Positions 52,834 through 61,261 of a DNA stretch of 64,000 nt are shown here, piece after piece. Source of the DNA: Hymenobacter profundi (GTDB lineage Bacteria > Bacteroidota > Bacteroidia > Cytophagales > Hymenobacteraceae). The notes below the pieces were generated by a model, which was not told the origin of the DNA, made no database searches, and worked only from the letters and a program-made list of their open reading frames with translations. Position 1 is the stretch's first letter. Every line of letters begins with the position of its first letter. Position numbers and translations under genes: made by a program. The DNA is taken from assembly GCF_019334315.1 (NCBI RefSeq), contig NZ_JAHWGL010000003.1, positions 1 to 64,000 on the forward strand, given 5' to 3'.

Positions 52834-53265
52834 TTATTTCCGCAATTCCATCTTGTAGTGCTCGATATCGCACTCCGAGAACTGCTCACCTACCTTCTCA
52901 AACCCGTGCCGCTCGTAGAAGCGCACGGCCGGCAGCTGGGAGTGTAGGTAGACGGTGGCGTCGGGATGGGCTGCCTGCACATCGTGCAACACGGCGCGGA
53001 GCAAGGCCGCACCAGCTTCCTGGTTGCGGTAGCTGGCCAGCACGGCAAACCGCTCCAGCTTCACGCCTTTGTCAGTGGGGCGCCAGCGGGCGGCGCCGCA
53101 GGGCGTACCGTCGGCCGACGTGACCAGGTAGTGGGTAGCGTCGGAACGGTCGTGTTCGTCGTATTCAGCGTCGGGCGGCACACCCTGGCCCTGCACAAAC
53201 ACAATCTCGCGGATATGGAGGGCCGCGGCTATTTCTTCGGTGGTGGTGATTTGCTGAGCGGTCAT
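52834..53265 (-). CDS. GNAT-family N-acetyltransferase (YjcF-like)
   Basis: Protein of 143 aa. Acetyl-CoA-binding fold signs: LVTSADGTPCGAARWRPTDKGVKLERFAVLASYRNQEAGAALLRAVL with motif A R-N-Q-E-A-G-A, and the late LPAVRFYERHGFEKVGEQF. N-terminal VFVQGQGVPPDAEYDEHD is typical of the YjcF/ElaA-like subgroup. ATG 53265 used; the frame goes back to 53376 through the PhoH terminator. Substrate unknown. Confidence 0.88.
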   Translation of the reverse strand: MTAQQITTTEEIAAALHIREIVFVQGQGVPPDAEYDEHDRSDATHYLVTSADGTPCGAARWRPTDKGVKLERFAVLASYRNQEAGAALLRAVLHDVQAAHPDATVYLHSQLPAVRFYERHGFEKVGEQFSECDIEHYKMELRK

Positions 53266-53330
53266 AAGGAAGGTGGCGTTTAGCTGACTCAAATAGCTTC
53301 TTGGATAACAAAGAAAACTGAAAGCAAAGA

Positions 53331-53361
53331 AAAAGCAGCTTGCGACCTGCAAGCTGCTTTT
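53331..53361 (-). terminator. Intrinsic terminator of phoH
   Basis: A perfect 13-bp stem (53331-53343 with 53349-53361), loop of 5 nt; on the minus strand TTTTTCTTTGCTTTC follows. It is 30 nt downstream of the PhoH-family stop codon. Confidence 0.8.
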
Positions 53362-53391
53362 CCTTGTGAAAAACACTACGTCTACCCGTTA

Positions 53392-54570
53392 CTACAGCTG
53401 CTGCTCGTGGTTCACGGGTAGGTCCTGCATGCCGTCGTCCTCGGGGCGGGCGTCGGGGTGGCGGGCCGGGTCGGCGGTTTCCCGCGTGAAACGCGGGGCG
53501 CCGTTGCGAGGCGTATACTCGCGGGGTGGGCGGTTGGCCTGCTCGCGCTGCTGCTGCACGTCGAATTTGTCGTAGGCCTGCACGATTTCCTTCACCAGCT
53601 TGTGGCGCACCACATCGTCGGCACTCATCTCTACGAAACCGATGCCTTGCACCCCCTTCAGAATATCCAAAGCCTGCATCAGCCCCGATTTCTGCTTGGT
53701 AGGTAGGTCAATCTGGCTCCGGTCGCCGTTCACCATCACCTTGGCTGAAGGTCCCATGCGGGTCAGGAACATTTTCAACTGCGAAGGCGTCGTGTTCTGC
53801 GCCTCATCCAGCAGCACGAAGGCGTTGTTGAGCGTGCGGCCACGCATGTAGGCCAGCGGTGCAATTTCGATGATCTTGTTTTCTTGGTAGAACTTCAGCT
53901 TTTCAGGCGCAATCATGTCCTCTAGGGCATCGTAAATCGGGCGCAGGTAGGGGTCCACCTTTTCCTTCATATCGCCGGGTAGGAAGCCCAGGCTTTCGCC
54001 AGCCTCCACCACAGGGCGCGAGATGATGATCTTTTTGACCTCTTTGTTTTTGAGCGCCCGCACTGCCAACGCCACCGATACATAGGTTTTGCCCGTACCA
54101 GCCGGCCCCAGCGCAAAGGTCAGATCGTGCTTCATCACCGTGTCTACCAGCTTCTGCTGATTGGGCGTTTTGGCTTTGATCACGCCGCCTTTGGCCCCAA
54201 ACACAATCACGTCGGCAATGGGCGCCGTGGCCATAATGCGCTCCTGCTGCTCGTCGTCTACGGCCCCAATATATTCACTCACCGTTCGGTCCGTAATCTG
54301 GCCGTATTGGTGGTAGTGCTCAATGAGTCCCGATAGGATTTCATTGATGCGGGTAATGACGGGCGTTTGGCCCTGAATCTTAATTTCATTGCCGCGGGAA
54401 ATAATTTTACTACCTGGAAAGGCAGCCGCGAGTTGACGAATATTCTGGTTGTCGGCCCCCAGGAAATCAATCAGGGACACGTTTTCGAGCGTGATGACTT
54501 TCTCGACCAAATCAGGAATTTTTAGAGGGATGGGAATACATGAAAAGAAGTATCGGCTATCGGTTTCCAC
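53392..54570 (-). CDS. PhoH-family ATPase
   Basis: Cytoplasmic P-loop protein (392 aa from the GTG at 54570). An N-terminal KH-like part (NVSLIDFLGADNQNIRQLAAAFPGSKIISRGNEIKIQG) precedes the ATPase core with Walker A GPAGTGKT and Walker B FVLLDEAQNT, plus KIIISRPVVEAGESLGFLPGD. The C-terminal tail is charged. No ATG is available near the start; TTG at 54510 just before VEKVITLENVSL would give the usual family N-terminus and is a strong alternative. Role is thought to be in RNA metabolism. Confidence 0.9.
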   Translation of the reverse strand: METDSRYFFSCIPIPLKIPDLVEKVITLENVSLIDFLGADNQNIRQLAAAFPGSKIISRGNEIKIQGQTPVITRINEILSGLIEHYHQYGQITDRTVSEYIGAVDDEQQERIMATAPIADVIVFGAKGGVIKAKTPNQQKLVDTVMKHDLTFALGPAGTGKTYVSVALAVRALKNKEVKKIIISRPVVEAGESLGFLPGDMKEKVDPYLRPIYDALEDMIAPEKLKFYQENKIIEIAPLAYMRGRTLNNAFVLLDEAQNTTPSQLKMFLTRMGPSAKVMVNGDRSQIDLPTKQKSGLMQALDILKGVQGIGFVEMSADDVVRHKLVKEIVQAYDKFDVQQQREQANRPPREYTPRNGAPRFTRETADPARHPDARPEDDGMQDLPVNHEQQL

Positions 54571-54580
54571 CGAAAAGGCC

Positions 54581-54588
54581 TACTTTTG
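54581..54588 (+). promoter_or_regulatory. -7 promoter element before the SAM hydroxide adenosyltransferase gene
   Basis: TACTTTTG matches TAnnTTTG fully. A start near 54595 would leave a leader of about 43 nt that includes the GC hairpin CCCCCGCAGGGGG. No clear TTG 20 nt upstream. Confidence 0.45.
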
Positions 54589-54637
54589 CCGCCCCCGCAG
54601 GGGGTAAGCAATAGTACGAATAACTCAGGATTTCGGC

Positions 54638-55432
54638 ATGGGGTTGATTACGTTTCTGTCTGACTTCGGCTACCGCGACCATTACGTGGCGGCCGTGAAG
54701 GCGCGGATGCTGCAACTTGCCCCCGCGCAGGCGGTGCTCGACATTAGCCACGCCATTGAACCCTTTAACATCGCGCACGCCGTTCACGTTCTCCAAGCGG
54801 TATTTCGTGACTTCCCACTGGGCACGGTTCACCTCATTGGCGTCAACGATTTGGGTAGTGCGCAGCCCGCCTGGCACGCTGCCAGCTACGAGGGGCACTA
54901 TTTTGTAGTGGCCGACAACGGTATTTTGTCACTGCTCACGGAGGGCCGCCCCGAGGAAGTAGTGCGTCTGCAAGCCGCTCAGCCTACCCCCTCCCCCACT
55001 CGCGACATCCTGACGCCGGCGGCCGTGCATCTGGCCCAGGGCGGCCAACTCACCGACCTCGGCCTGGAAACCGCTACGTTCCGCTCTTTGGTAAACCGGC
55101 AGCTGCGTTTGCAGGACCACCGCATTACGGGGCATGTGGTCCACATCGACCACTATGGCAACCTCATCACCGACATCACGCGCACGGCCGTGGATGCTGT
55201 GGGGCACGGCCGGGCCGGCACCATCCACTTTGCCCGCGAGACGGTGCGAGAGCTACACCTGCACTACCAAGCCGCTCCGCCCGGCGACGTAGCATGCATT
55301 TTCAACAGTCAGGATCAGCTCTGCATCGGTATCAACCAAGGCAATGCCGCCGAATTGCTAGGCCTCCATTTTGACTCACAAATAGAGGTTCATTTTCCCA
55401 CAGAAGCTTCTGTTCCAGAGCTAAAAGCCTAA
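54638..55432 (+). CDS. S-adenosylmethionine hydroxide adenosyltransferase (DUF62)
   Basis: Protein of 264 aa that splits SAM into adenosine and methionine using hydroxide. ITFLSDFGYRDHYVAAVKARM at the N-terminus carries the SAM-site Asp; SHAIEPFNIAHAVHVL, VVADNGILSLL, and the C-terminal GHVVHIDHYGNLITDI match the fluorinase/DUF62 family. It is divergently transcribed from phoH. Confidence 0.93.
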   Translation: MGLITFLSDFGYRDHYVAAVKARMLQLAPAQAVLDISHAIEPFNIAHAVHVLQAVFRDFPLGTVHLIGVNDLGSAQPAWHAASYEGHYFVVADNGILSLLTEGRPEEVVRLQAAQPTPSPTRDILTPAAVHLAQGGQLTDLGLETATFRSLVNRQLRLQDHRITGHVVHIDHYGNLITDITRTAVDAVGHGRAGTIHFARETVRELHLHYQAAPPGDVACIFNSQDQLCIGINQGNAAELLGLHFDSQIEVHFPTEASVPELKA

Positions 55433-55610
55433 CTATTGGCTTTAAATCAACTTATTATACTTGTTTTTATATTATGTTAAACAGAAATGTAGTGCCATAT
55501 CGTACTGCTTTTGTTTAATGAGACCTATTGTTTCCTACCTCTCCGAAACCCGTAGCGAGTAGGCTTGTTGCTTACTTTCACCCGGCACCGGCTGCTCGTA
55601 TTTTTTCCTT

Positions 55611-56147
55611 ATGACCACAGACTACTTCGAGTTTTATCATCTTCCCGAAAGCTTCCGTCCCAACGAGGCTGATATTAAGCGTCAGTACTACGCGCTCAGC
55701 CGCGAGTATCACCCCGATTTTCACGCCACAGCCCCACCCGAGCGTCAACAGGAGATCCTGCGCCTGGCTACTCTTAATACCAACGCCTACCGTACCCTCT
55801 CCGACCCTGATGCACGCATGGCGTACATTTTAGGCTGCTATGGCCTGCTAGAAGAGGGAAAACAAGAGCTTCCACCAGATTTTTTGATGGAAGTGATGGA
55901 GCTAAATGAACAGCTGATGGAGCTGGAATTTGACCCGGACCAAGCAGTAGTAGCGCGCGTAGAAAATGAGGTTAACGAATTGAGCGACACCTTAGAAGCT
56001 GGTATCGAACCTGTACTAGTTGGGTACGAACAGCTACCCACCGATACCCGCCCGCAAGCCCTACAGCAAATCCGCACATATTATTTGAAACGGCGCTACC
56101 TGTTGCGTATTCGAGAAAGTCTTGCTAAGTTTGCCACCCGTTCGTGA
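55611..56147 (+). CDS. hscB: Fe-S assembly co-chaperone HscB-like J-domain protein
   Basis: Protein of 178 aa: an N-terminal J-domain (DYFEFYHLPESFRPNEADIKRQYYALSREYHPDF with the HPD motif) and a C-terminal three-helix domain (LPPDFLMEVMELNEQLMELE) that binds IscU in known HscB proteins. It stimulates HscA/DnaK ATPase in iron-sulfur cluster transfer. No other isc genes are adjacent. The upstream 55433-55610 gap is AT-rich in its first half and otherwise featureless. Confidence 0.92.
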   Translation: MTTDYFEFYHLPESFRPNEADIKRQYYALSREYHPDFHATAPPERQQEILRLATLNTNAYRTLSDPDARMAYILGCYGLLEEGKQELPPDFLMEVMELNEQLMELEFDPDQAVVARVENEVNELSDTLEAGIEPVLVGYEQLPTDTRPQALQQIRTYYLKRRYLLRIRESLAKFATRS

Positions 56148-56174
56148 GTTACCGACCCGAACGGTTGTTCAGAA

Positions 56175-56256
56175 GCCCAGATGGCGGAATCGGTAGACGC
56201 GTTGGTCTCAAACACCAATACCGCAAGGTGTGCCGGTTCGACCCCGGCTCTGGGTA
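56175..56256 (+). tRNA. tRNA-Leu (anticodon CAA)
   Basis: Acceptor strands GCCCAGA (56175-56181) and TCTGGGT pair with one G-U; the anticodon arm TTGGT-CTCAAAC-ACCAA gives CAA, reading UUG. A short class II variable arm (ACC GCAA GGT) and T arm GCCGG-TTCGACC-CCGGC are present. CCA is not encoded. An integrase gene starts 170 nt downstream on the same strand, so its 3' end is a candidate attachment site. Confidence 0.93.
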
Positions 56257-56275
56257 CTAGGATACACTACGGAAG

Positions 56276-56326
56276 CCCCCGAAAAGTAGCTTTAAACATC
56301 GTTTAAGCCACTTTTCGGGGGTTTTT
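56276..56326 (+). terminator. Intrinsic terminator after tRNA-Leu
   Basis: Near-perfect 21-22-bp hairpin (56276-56297 with 56301-56321), followed by TTTTTGCG. Ends the hscB-tRNA transcript ahead of the integrase. Confidence 0.85.
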
Positions 56327-56426
56327 GCGTTCGGTGCGCAACGGGCCGAAAACCGATATACTACGGTTTTTACGCCCCCAAATGCGCCCCCAGCAACGCC
56401 CCCAGTATTCCTAACCTTTTTCACTT

Positions 56427-57725
56427 ATGACCATTCAATTTGAGCGGCGGGCTGATCGGCCCGACTCGGCCGGGCGGTGCGTGATTCACCTGCGGGCCTA
56501 CTTCGACGGACTACGGTTGCGCATGGCCACGGCGGAGCGGTGCCTGGCCTCGGAGTGGAACGAAAGCAAAGGGCGGTTCCGCAAGTCCTTTCCGGGCTAC
56601 CAGGAGGCCAACGACAGCCTGGAGGCGCTGGCGGAGCGGATGGCCAAGGCTTACCGCGAACTGCGCACGGAGGGCATGGCCGCCACCCCTACCCTACTGA
56701 AGGCGGCGTTGCAGCCGAAGGTAGCAGTGACAGACCTACCGCCGGCCCCACTGCTGGTGGATCTGTTTGGGGAGTACATCGAGGTGCTGAGGGCGCGGGG
56801 GTTCCGGTTTCACACCCTCAAGGGTTACAAAACGGCCCACAACACGCTGATTGGGTTTGCGCAGGCGCGGCCCAAGCGGCTAACGGTGGCCGACTACGAC
56901 GCGGCGATGCACGACGAATTGCTCGGGCACTTGAGGGACGTCCGCGGCGCGGCGCAAAATACGGTGGCCAGCCTAGTGAAGCAGCTGAAGCCCTTTCTGG
57001 CCTGGGCGCAGGAAAACCGAGGGCAGACGCTGGCCGTGAATCCGGCCAAGTTGCGCGTGGAGTGGGAAGATATGGACAAGGTGTGGCTGAGTGCCGCCGA
57101 GCTGACGCAGTTGGAAACCGCGTTATTACCCTCCAACCTAGTGAAGGTGCGCGACGCCTTTTTGTTCTGCTGCTACACGGGGCTGCGCTACTCCGACCTA
57201 ACTAGCCTACACGCGGGCAACGTGAAGGAGTGGAACGGGGAGCGAGTGTTGAAGCTGACGCAGACGAAAACACGCACGGGCGTCAGCATCTACCTGAGTG
57301 CGCCGGCGGCGGCTATTTTGGACAAGTACGCCGGGACTCGGGAACGGCTACTTCCCTCGACGGCCAACCAGGTGATGAACCGCTACCTCAAGCAGATTTG
57401 TCGGCTGGCCGGGGTAGAGGAACTAGTGGAGGTAGTGGAAACCGTGGCGGGCCGGATCATGAAGCGGCCGGTGTCGAAGTGGGAGTTAGTGACGATGCAC
57501 ACGGCGCGGCACACCTTCGCCACGCAAAGCCTACTGCGTGGAATGCCGGTAGAGGTGCTGCAGAAGGTGCTGGGGCACTCCAAGATTCAGACAACCATGA
57601 TTTACGCCAAGGTAGTCGAGGACTTGCAACACCAGACGATGCGGCGGATTTGGGACGGTGCGCCAGCCATGACAGCGGGCACCACGGCGAAAGAGGCGGT
57701 ATGCATGGTAGAGCCAGCGGCGTAA
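56427..57725 (+). CDS. Tyrosine site-specific recombinase (integrase)
   Basis: Phage-type integrase of 432 aa. An N-terminal arm-type DNA-binding part (about 1-95), a SAM-like core-binding domain (about 105-210) and the catalytic domain with CCYTGLRYSDLTSLH (Arg I), a QTKT lysine turn, MHTARHTFAT (HxxR), LGHSKIQTTMIYAK (His and Tyr nucleophile). All six active-site positions seem present, so it is probably active. Location next to tRNA-Leu suggests integration into that gene. A decayed copy of its C-terminus lies at 61262-61335. Confidence 0.93.
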   Translation: MTIQFERRADRPDSAGRCVIHLRAYFDGLRLRMATAERCLASEWNESKGRFRKSFPGYQEANDSLEALAERMAKAYRELRTEGMAATPTLLKAALQPKVAVTDLPPAPLLVDLFGEYIEVLRARGFRFHTLKGYKTAHNTLIGFAQARPKRLTVADYDAAMHDELLGHLRDVRGAAQNTVASLVKQLKPFLAWAQENRGQTLAVNPAKLRVEWEDMDKVWLSAAELTQLETALLPSNLVKVRDAFLFCCYTGLRYSDLTSLHAGNVKEWNGERVLKLTQTKTRTGVSIYLSAPAAAILDKYAGTRERLLPSTANQVMNRYLKQICRLAGVEELVEVVETVAGRIMKRPVSKWELVTMHTARHTFATQSLLRGMPVEVLQKVLGHSKIQTTMIYAKVVEDLQHQTMRRIWDGAPAMTAGTTAKEAVCMVEPAA

Positions 57726-57768
57726 CTTGAGGTTTGTATCATTGTGGACAACAACCATCTATTTAGGC

Positions 57769-58554
57769 ATGAACGATACGAATAAACAAGGAGAAGAACC
57801 ACCGCAGCATGGCCTTACAATGGCTGATTTGGTAAACCTGCTTCGCCCGCTACTGCTACCTGCCAATAAGCTCACGCCCCGCGAAGCCCTTCAGTCGATA
57901 GACGGCTCGCAGTTCCGTTCACACTTTGGGGGAAGACCTTATTTTGAGGCGGGCGAAGACTGGCCAACAACGCAAGAAGGTCAGCCGCTTGACTTCATTT
58001 TGCAAATCGTGGCCAGCGAAGACGTAACGCTACCAGCCGGAATAGCAGTACTGCAGTTATTCTACAGTTGGGAGTCATTTGCGTGGGACACGGAAGCAGA
58101 TGGCTGGTTAGTTAAAACATATGCCGCTGTTTCTGCGGAACAGGCACAAGTCATTGAGCGGCCAGCTTCATTGGACGAACCCATTTTTTGCGATATAGGC
58201 TTCACTCCCATCCAGTCGCTGCCTGATTGGGGAGGGTTGAACGAACTAGCTGCAGGTGCCGATGCTGTGGCGCTAGCGGAGACACTGAATGCAGTGGATC
58301 CCTGGGATGCATACGATGAGGCCGTCACGCAACTCTTGGGGGAAGGAGACTATCAGTCTATCCTGGGAGGGTATCCCCGTTGGCTGCAGGGGGCAGAAAA
58401 TCCGGTTGATGCAATAGGCCACACCCTACCCCTGCTGTTTCAGCTTGATTCAGAACACGAGGCGGGCATCATGTGGGGCGATTCAGGGCTGGTGTACGTG
58501 TTCTACGACCCACAAAGACCGGGGTATTTCACGTTTGAGCTGCAGTGCGTGTGA
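57769..58554 (+). CDS. DUF1963 (YwqG-like) protein
   Basis: Soluble acidic protein of 261 aa. RSHFGGRPYFEAGEDWPTTQEGQPLDFILQIV is the characteristic GG-P-W-P...L-F-Q-I segment of DUF1963/YwqG proteins; LQLFYSWESFAWD, YPRWLQG and GIMWGDSGLVYVFYDPQRPGYFTFELQ complete it. No catalytic role is known to me. Start ATG 57769 is 43 nt after the integrase stop. Such proteins often stand alone in accessory regions with immunity-like or stress roles, which is only a suggestion. Confidence 0.85.
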   Translation: MNDTNKQGEEPPQHGLTMADLVNLLRPLLLPANKLTPREALQSIDGSQFRSHFGGRPYFEAGEDWPTTQEGQPLDFILQIVASEDVTLPAGIAVLQLFYSWESFAWDTEADGWLVKTYAAVSAEQAQVIERPASLDEPIFCDIGFTPIQSLPDWGGLNELAAGADAVALAETLNAVDPWDAYDEAVTQLLGEGDYQSILGGYPRWLQGAENPVDAIGHTLPLLFQLDSEHEAGIMWGDSGLVYVFYDPQRPGYFTFELQCV

Positions 58555-58748
58555 CCTCCGTTCAGAAATAATTACTACCGGCTGATTCGACAATTTCGAT
58601 AGGCTCTTATCTTGCACGCCAACCACGAACTGGTACTGGTTTGAAAAAGCTGGGTCAAGCACTGCTTACTTCTCAATTCTGAAAAAATTAGCCGTGCAAT
58701 TACCTGGCTTTTTCGCTGGCGCTGGTGGCTCGGCGGCTTGGTTGTACT

Positions 58749-58861
58749 GAAGCAGTAGCTCAGGGGTTAGAGCATGAAACAGCACTGGAATTACCTTGCC
58801 AGGTCAACTGGTGCTTACTTCTTGGATTTTAGGGTCGTTGGTTCGAATCCAACCTGCTTCA
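58749..58861 (+). ncRNA. tRNA-like RNA with a 47-nt replacement of the anticodon loop
   Basis: Acceptor GAAGCAG/CTGCTTC pairs 7/7 (58749-58755, 58854-58860). U8, the D arm GCTC-AGGGGTTA-GAGC (58758-58773, with A14, GG and A21), the G15-C48 pair and T arm GTTGG-TTCGAAT-CCAAC (58837-58853) are canonical. A TGAAA/TTTTA stem (58775-58779, 58827-58831) sits in the anticodon-stem position, but it encloses 47 nt instead of 7. Within these, AGCACTGG and CTGGTGCT (58781-58788, 58808-58815) pair, with ACCT/AGGT inside. No 7-nt loop with U33 can be drawn, so no amino acid can be assigned. It may be a tRNA mimic such as a Y-RNA-like molecule, a tRNA with a short intron, or a decayed tRNA. A RING-type protein gene follows 128 nt downstream. 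Confidence 0.75.
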
Positions 58862-58989
58862 CTTGATAGATTAGTTATGCTGGCTTTGCCAGTTTTATAA
58901 ATAGGTCGTTTGGCAACCTGTTGTCGAACAGCAGTGGAGTCACTGGTTTGCTCCCAGTATATCCTATTTTCTCGCTTCGCATTATTCTT

Positions 58990-61245
58990 ATGAATCAATC
59001 ATTACTTCAAGTAAGCCTCCGTCAGAAAGCCGTTTATATTCCTGCATCTGCTACAGCAACGCCGATTTTTGATGTCTCTCCTACTCTATCCGAGGCAACG
59101 GCTCTACTGGTAGCGAACCTGGCGAAGCTTGGCTTTGGGGTGTCGGAGCCACTGCTGCGGGCGCTGGAAGGCACTACCCCCGACTTTCAGGCCCAACTAC
59201 TGGAAGTGGTGCGCGAGGTACTGGGCGTGGGCAAGAACTGGACGCCGCTGGTAAAAGGCTGGGATACGCCCACGGGAGAAAGTCGGCTAGACCACGTGTT
59301 GACGTTCTTTGCCAACCTCTTCCAAACCAAGGGCACGCGCCTGCCCTGTGGCCATATCATCCCGCCGAACACCTTCCCACTGGCGCGTTATAATGGCTGC
59401 CCGTTCTGTGGCACGCCGTTCGAGTTTGCCGAGCTGGAGCACACCGGACAGGGTAGCAAGCTGAAGGTGTTCGACTTGTGGACTGAAAACGAAGCAGCGA
59501 CCTTTCTGCGTGACTTGCTCGCATCGAAAACGGCTCTGGACGCCACGCAGCTTGACAGCCTGCGCCACTTGCTGGCTGAGCTGCCACTGCCCGCGGAAGT
59601 ACCCATTGCGATGAAGGAGACGCGCCTGGCGGTGGTGGATGCCTACGTGCAGTTGAACCAAGCCGACCGGGCACAAGCATTGTTTTCGACGCCTACCGAT
59701 ATCCTGCGGTACTTGTGGTACAAGAAAACAGGCTTTACGCAACTGGTAGAGCCAAAAACCATTCGGAAGCGGCGCCAGAAAAATGCGCACTATCTCTGGA
59801 CGGCAGACCAACTTGCGAAGGTACAGGCGGCGCAAACTCAGCAGGTCCGGGCGGAGCTAAAACTAAAATACAGCCGGCGCGAGGCGGCCATGGTAGCGCG
59901 TTGGCTGAACGAGCTGCCACAGAGCCCCCAGCAGCTCTGCGAAATCATGCACCCGAAGCGGGGCATGTGGGTGCGGTTCATCCGGGCGCTGCGGCTGGCC
60001 GAGTACAGCAAGCAGCCGGCCCTGGGCAAGCTGCGCGAAACGCTGGACGCGTTCTACAACCAGACCTATGAGGTGTGGCAGGGACGCGTCAACTATTTCC
60101 GGTTGCGGGCCGAGGCGGAGCCGACGTTTGCGCTGCTCAAGCAGCGGCCGGGGTTGTTTGCCCGTTCGCTGTTTGCCAACATGCTCTGGTTTGGCCCCGA
60201 GACAACGGTAGCGGCATTTGCCGAAGTGCTCGACCAGGTGCCGGCCCGACTGGTATTTACGCTGGCCATGTACGCCGAAGACTACTTCACGCCCGGCACC
60301 AAGCGCGTGGTAAAGCCCTTGGGTGGGAGTAGCAAGCAGATCAAAGCCAATCAGCAGCTCAACCACTACTCGCCTGAGCAACTGCAAGCCATGAAGGCGG
60401 CTGTGGTTAATTTGTGCTTGCTGGCCATGCAACAGCGGTTTGCGGCCCAACCCACGCCGCACCGCACGATGTACATTGACCCGACATTATTTAAGCTACC
60501 CGTGGCCATTGGCGACCGGAGTGACACGGTGCAGGACTTGCCAGCCGCCCTGATGGGTACTCGTTTTGCTTTGGAGAGCGAGCAGGTGCGCCTATTCATG
60601 CAATGGGGCGTAGGGCTACCCGCGCAGCACTTGGACATGGATTTAAGCTGCACCATCGCCTCGGCTACCAAGACGGAATACTGTTCGTTTTCCAACCTAG
60701 TCGCTACCGGTTGCAAACACAGTGGCGACGTGCAGTATGTCCCGGATCAAATAGGCACAGCCGAATACATTGAGCTGGATGTAGCGGCGCTGACAGAAGC
60801 GCAGGTGCAGTACGTTACCTTCACCTGCAATGCCTACAGCGCCGGCGCCCTCACGCCCAACCTAACAGTAGGCTGGATGAACAGTCAGCACCCAATGCGC
60901 ATTGCCAACAGCGGGGTAGCCTACGACCCGTCGTGCGTGCAGCACCAGGTGCGCGTAACGCGAGGCCTAGACAAGGGCCTGGTGTTTGGGGTGCTGGACG
61001 TAGTACAACGCGAGATTATCTGGCTAGAAATGCCCTTTCAAGGGCAACTGGTGCAAAATCTGAATCTAGCGGGCGTGCAGACGCTGCTGCGCAAGTTGGA
61101 GAGTAAGCTCAGCATTGGGCAGCTACTCACCGTGAAGGCGCAGGCGCAGCATTTGGAGCTGGTGGAGGAACCCATGGCCGACGAGGTATATACGGTGGCC
61201 TGGGCCCAGAACACGGCGGCCGTCACGCAATTGTTGGTAGACTAA
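58990..61245 (+). CDS. MXAN_6230/SCO0854-like RING domain protein
   Basis: Protein of 751 aa. A zinc-binding RING-like site PCGH...GCPFCG (Cys120, His122, Cys137, Cys140) follows an N-terminal helical part. The middle (about 240-480) is helical with RGMWVRFIRALRLAEY and KQRPGLFARSLFANMLWF. The C-terminal part (about 495-750) is mostly beta: MYIDPTLFKLPVAIGDRSD, FMQWG, DMDLSCTIA, GCKHSGDVQYVP and AEYIELDV. I match this order to the MXAN_6230/SCO0854 family from memory; its function is not established as far as I know, and the C-terminus recalls TerD-like folds. ATG 58990 replaces an upstream in-frame start at 58921. The tRNA-like RNA just upstream is the likely partner. Confidence 0.8.
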   Translation: MNQSLLQVSLRQKAVYIPASATATPIFDVSPTLSEATALLVANLAKLGFGVSEPLLRALEGTTPDFQAQLLEVVREVLGVGKNWTPLVKGWDTPTGESRLDHVLTFFANLFQTKGTRLPCGHIIPPNTFPLARYNGCPFCGTPFEFAELEHTGQGSKLKVFDLWTENEAATFLRDLLASKTALDATQLDSLRHLLAELPLPAEVPIAMKETRLAVVDAYVQLNQADRAQALFSTPTDILRYLWYKKTGFTQLVEPKTIRKRRQKNAHYLWTADQLAKVQAAQTQQVRAELKLKYSRREAAMVARWLNELPQSPQQLCEIMHPKRGMWVRFIRALRLAEYSKQPALGKLRETLDAFYNQTYEVWQGRVNYFRLRAEAEPTFALLKQRPGLFARSLFANMLWFGPETTVAAFAEVLDQVPARLVFTLAMYAEDYFTPGTKRVVKPLGGSSKQIKANQQLNHYSPEQLQAMKAAVVNLCLLAMQQRFAAQPTPHRTMYIDPTLFKLPVAIGDRSDTVQDLPAALMGTRFALESEQVRLFMQWGVGLPAQHLDMDLSCTIASATKTEYCSFSNLVATGCKHSGDVQYVPDQIGTAEYIELDVAALTEAQVQYVTFTCNAYSAGALTPNLTVGWMNSQHPMRIANSGVAYDPSCVQHQVRVTRGLDKGLVFGVLDVVQREIIWLEMPFQGQLVQNLNLAGVQTLLRKLESKLSIGQLLTVKAQAQHLELVEEPMADEVYTVAWAQNTAAVTQLLVD

Positions 61246-61261
61246 TACTACTGTATAAAGG

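Noticed and set aside
56477..57205. 242-aa open frame on the plus strand
   Set aside because: Out-of-frame reading of the integrase gene; Gly/Arg/Ala-rich with no motif.
58749..58861. Simple reading as an ordinary tRNA with a short intron
   Set aside because: No removal of about 40 nt leaves a loop with U33, and bacterial tRNA introns are self-splicing and much longer; kept as a tRNA-like RNA instead.
58804..58998. 64-aa minus-strand frame with AGWIRTNDP text
   Set aside because: Antisense translation of the T arm and acceptor of the tRNA-like RNA, a common annotation artefact.
59863..60462. 199-aa minus-strand frame
   Set aside because: Antisense to the RING protein gene, Arg/Gln-rich shadow.
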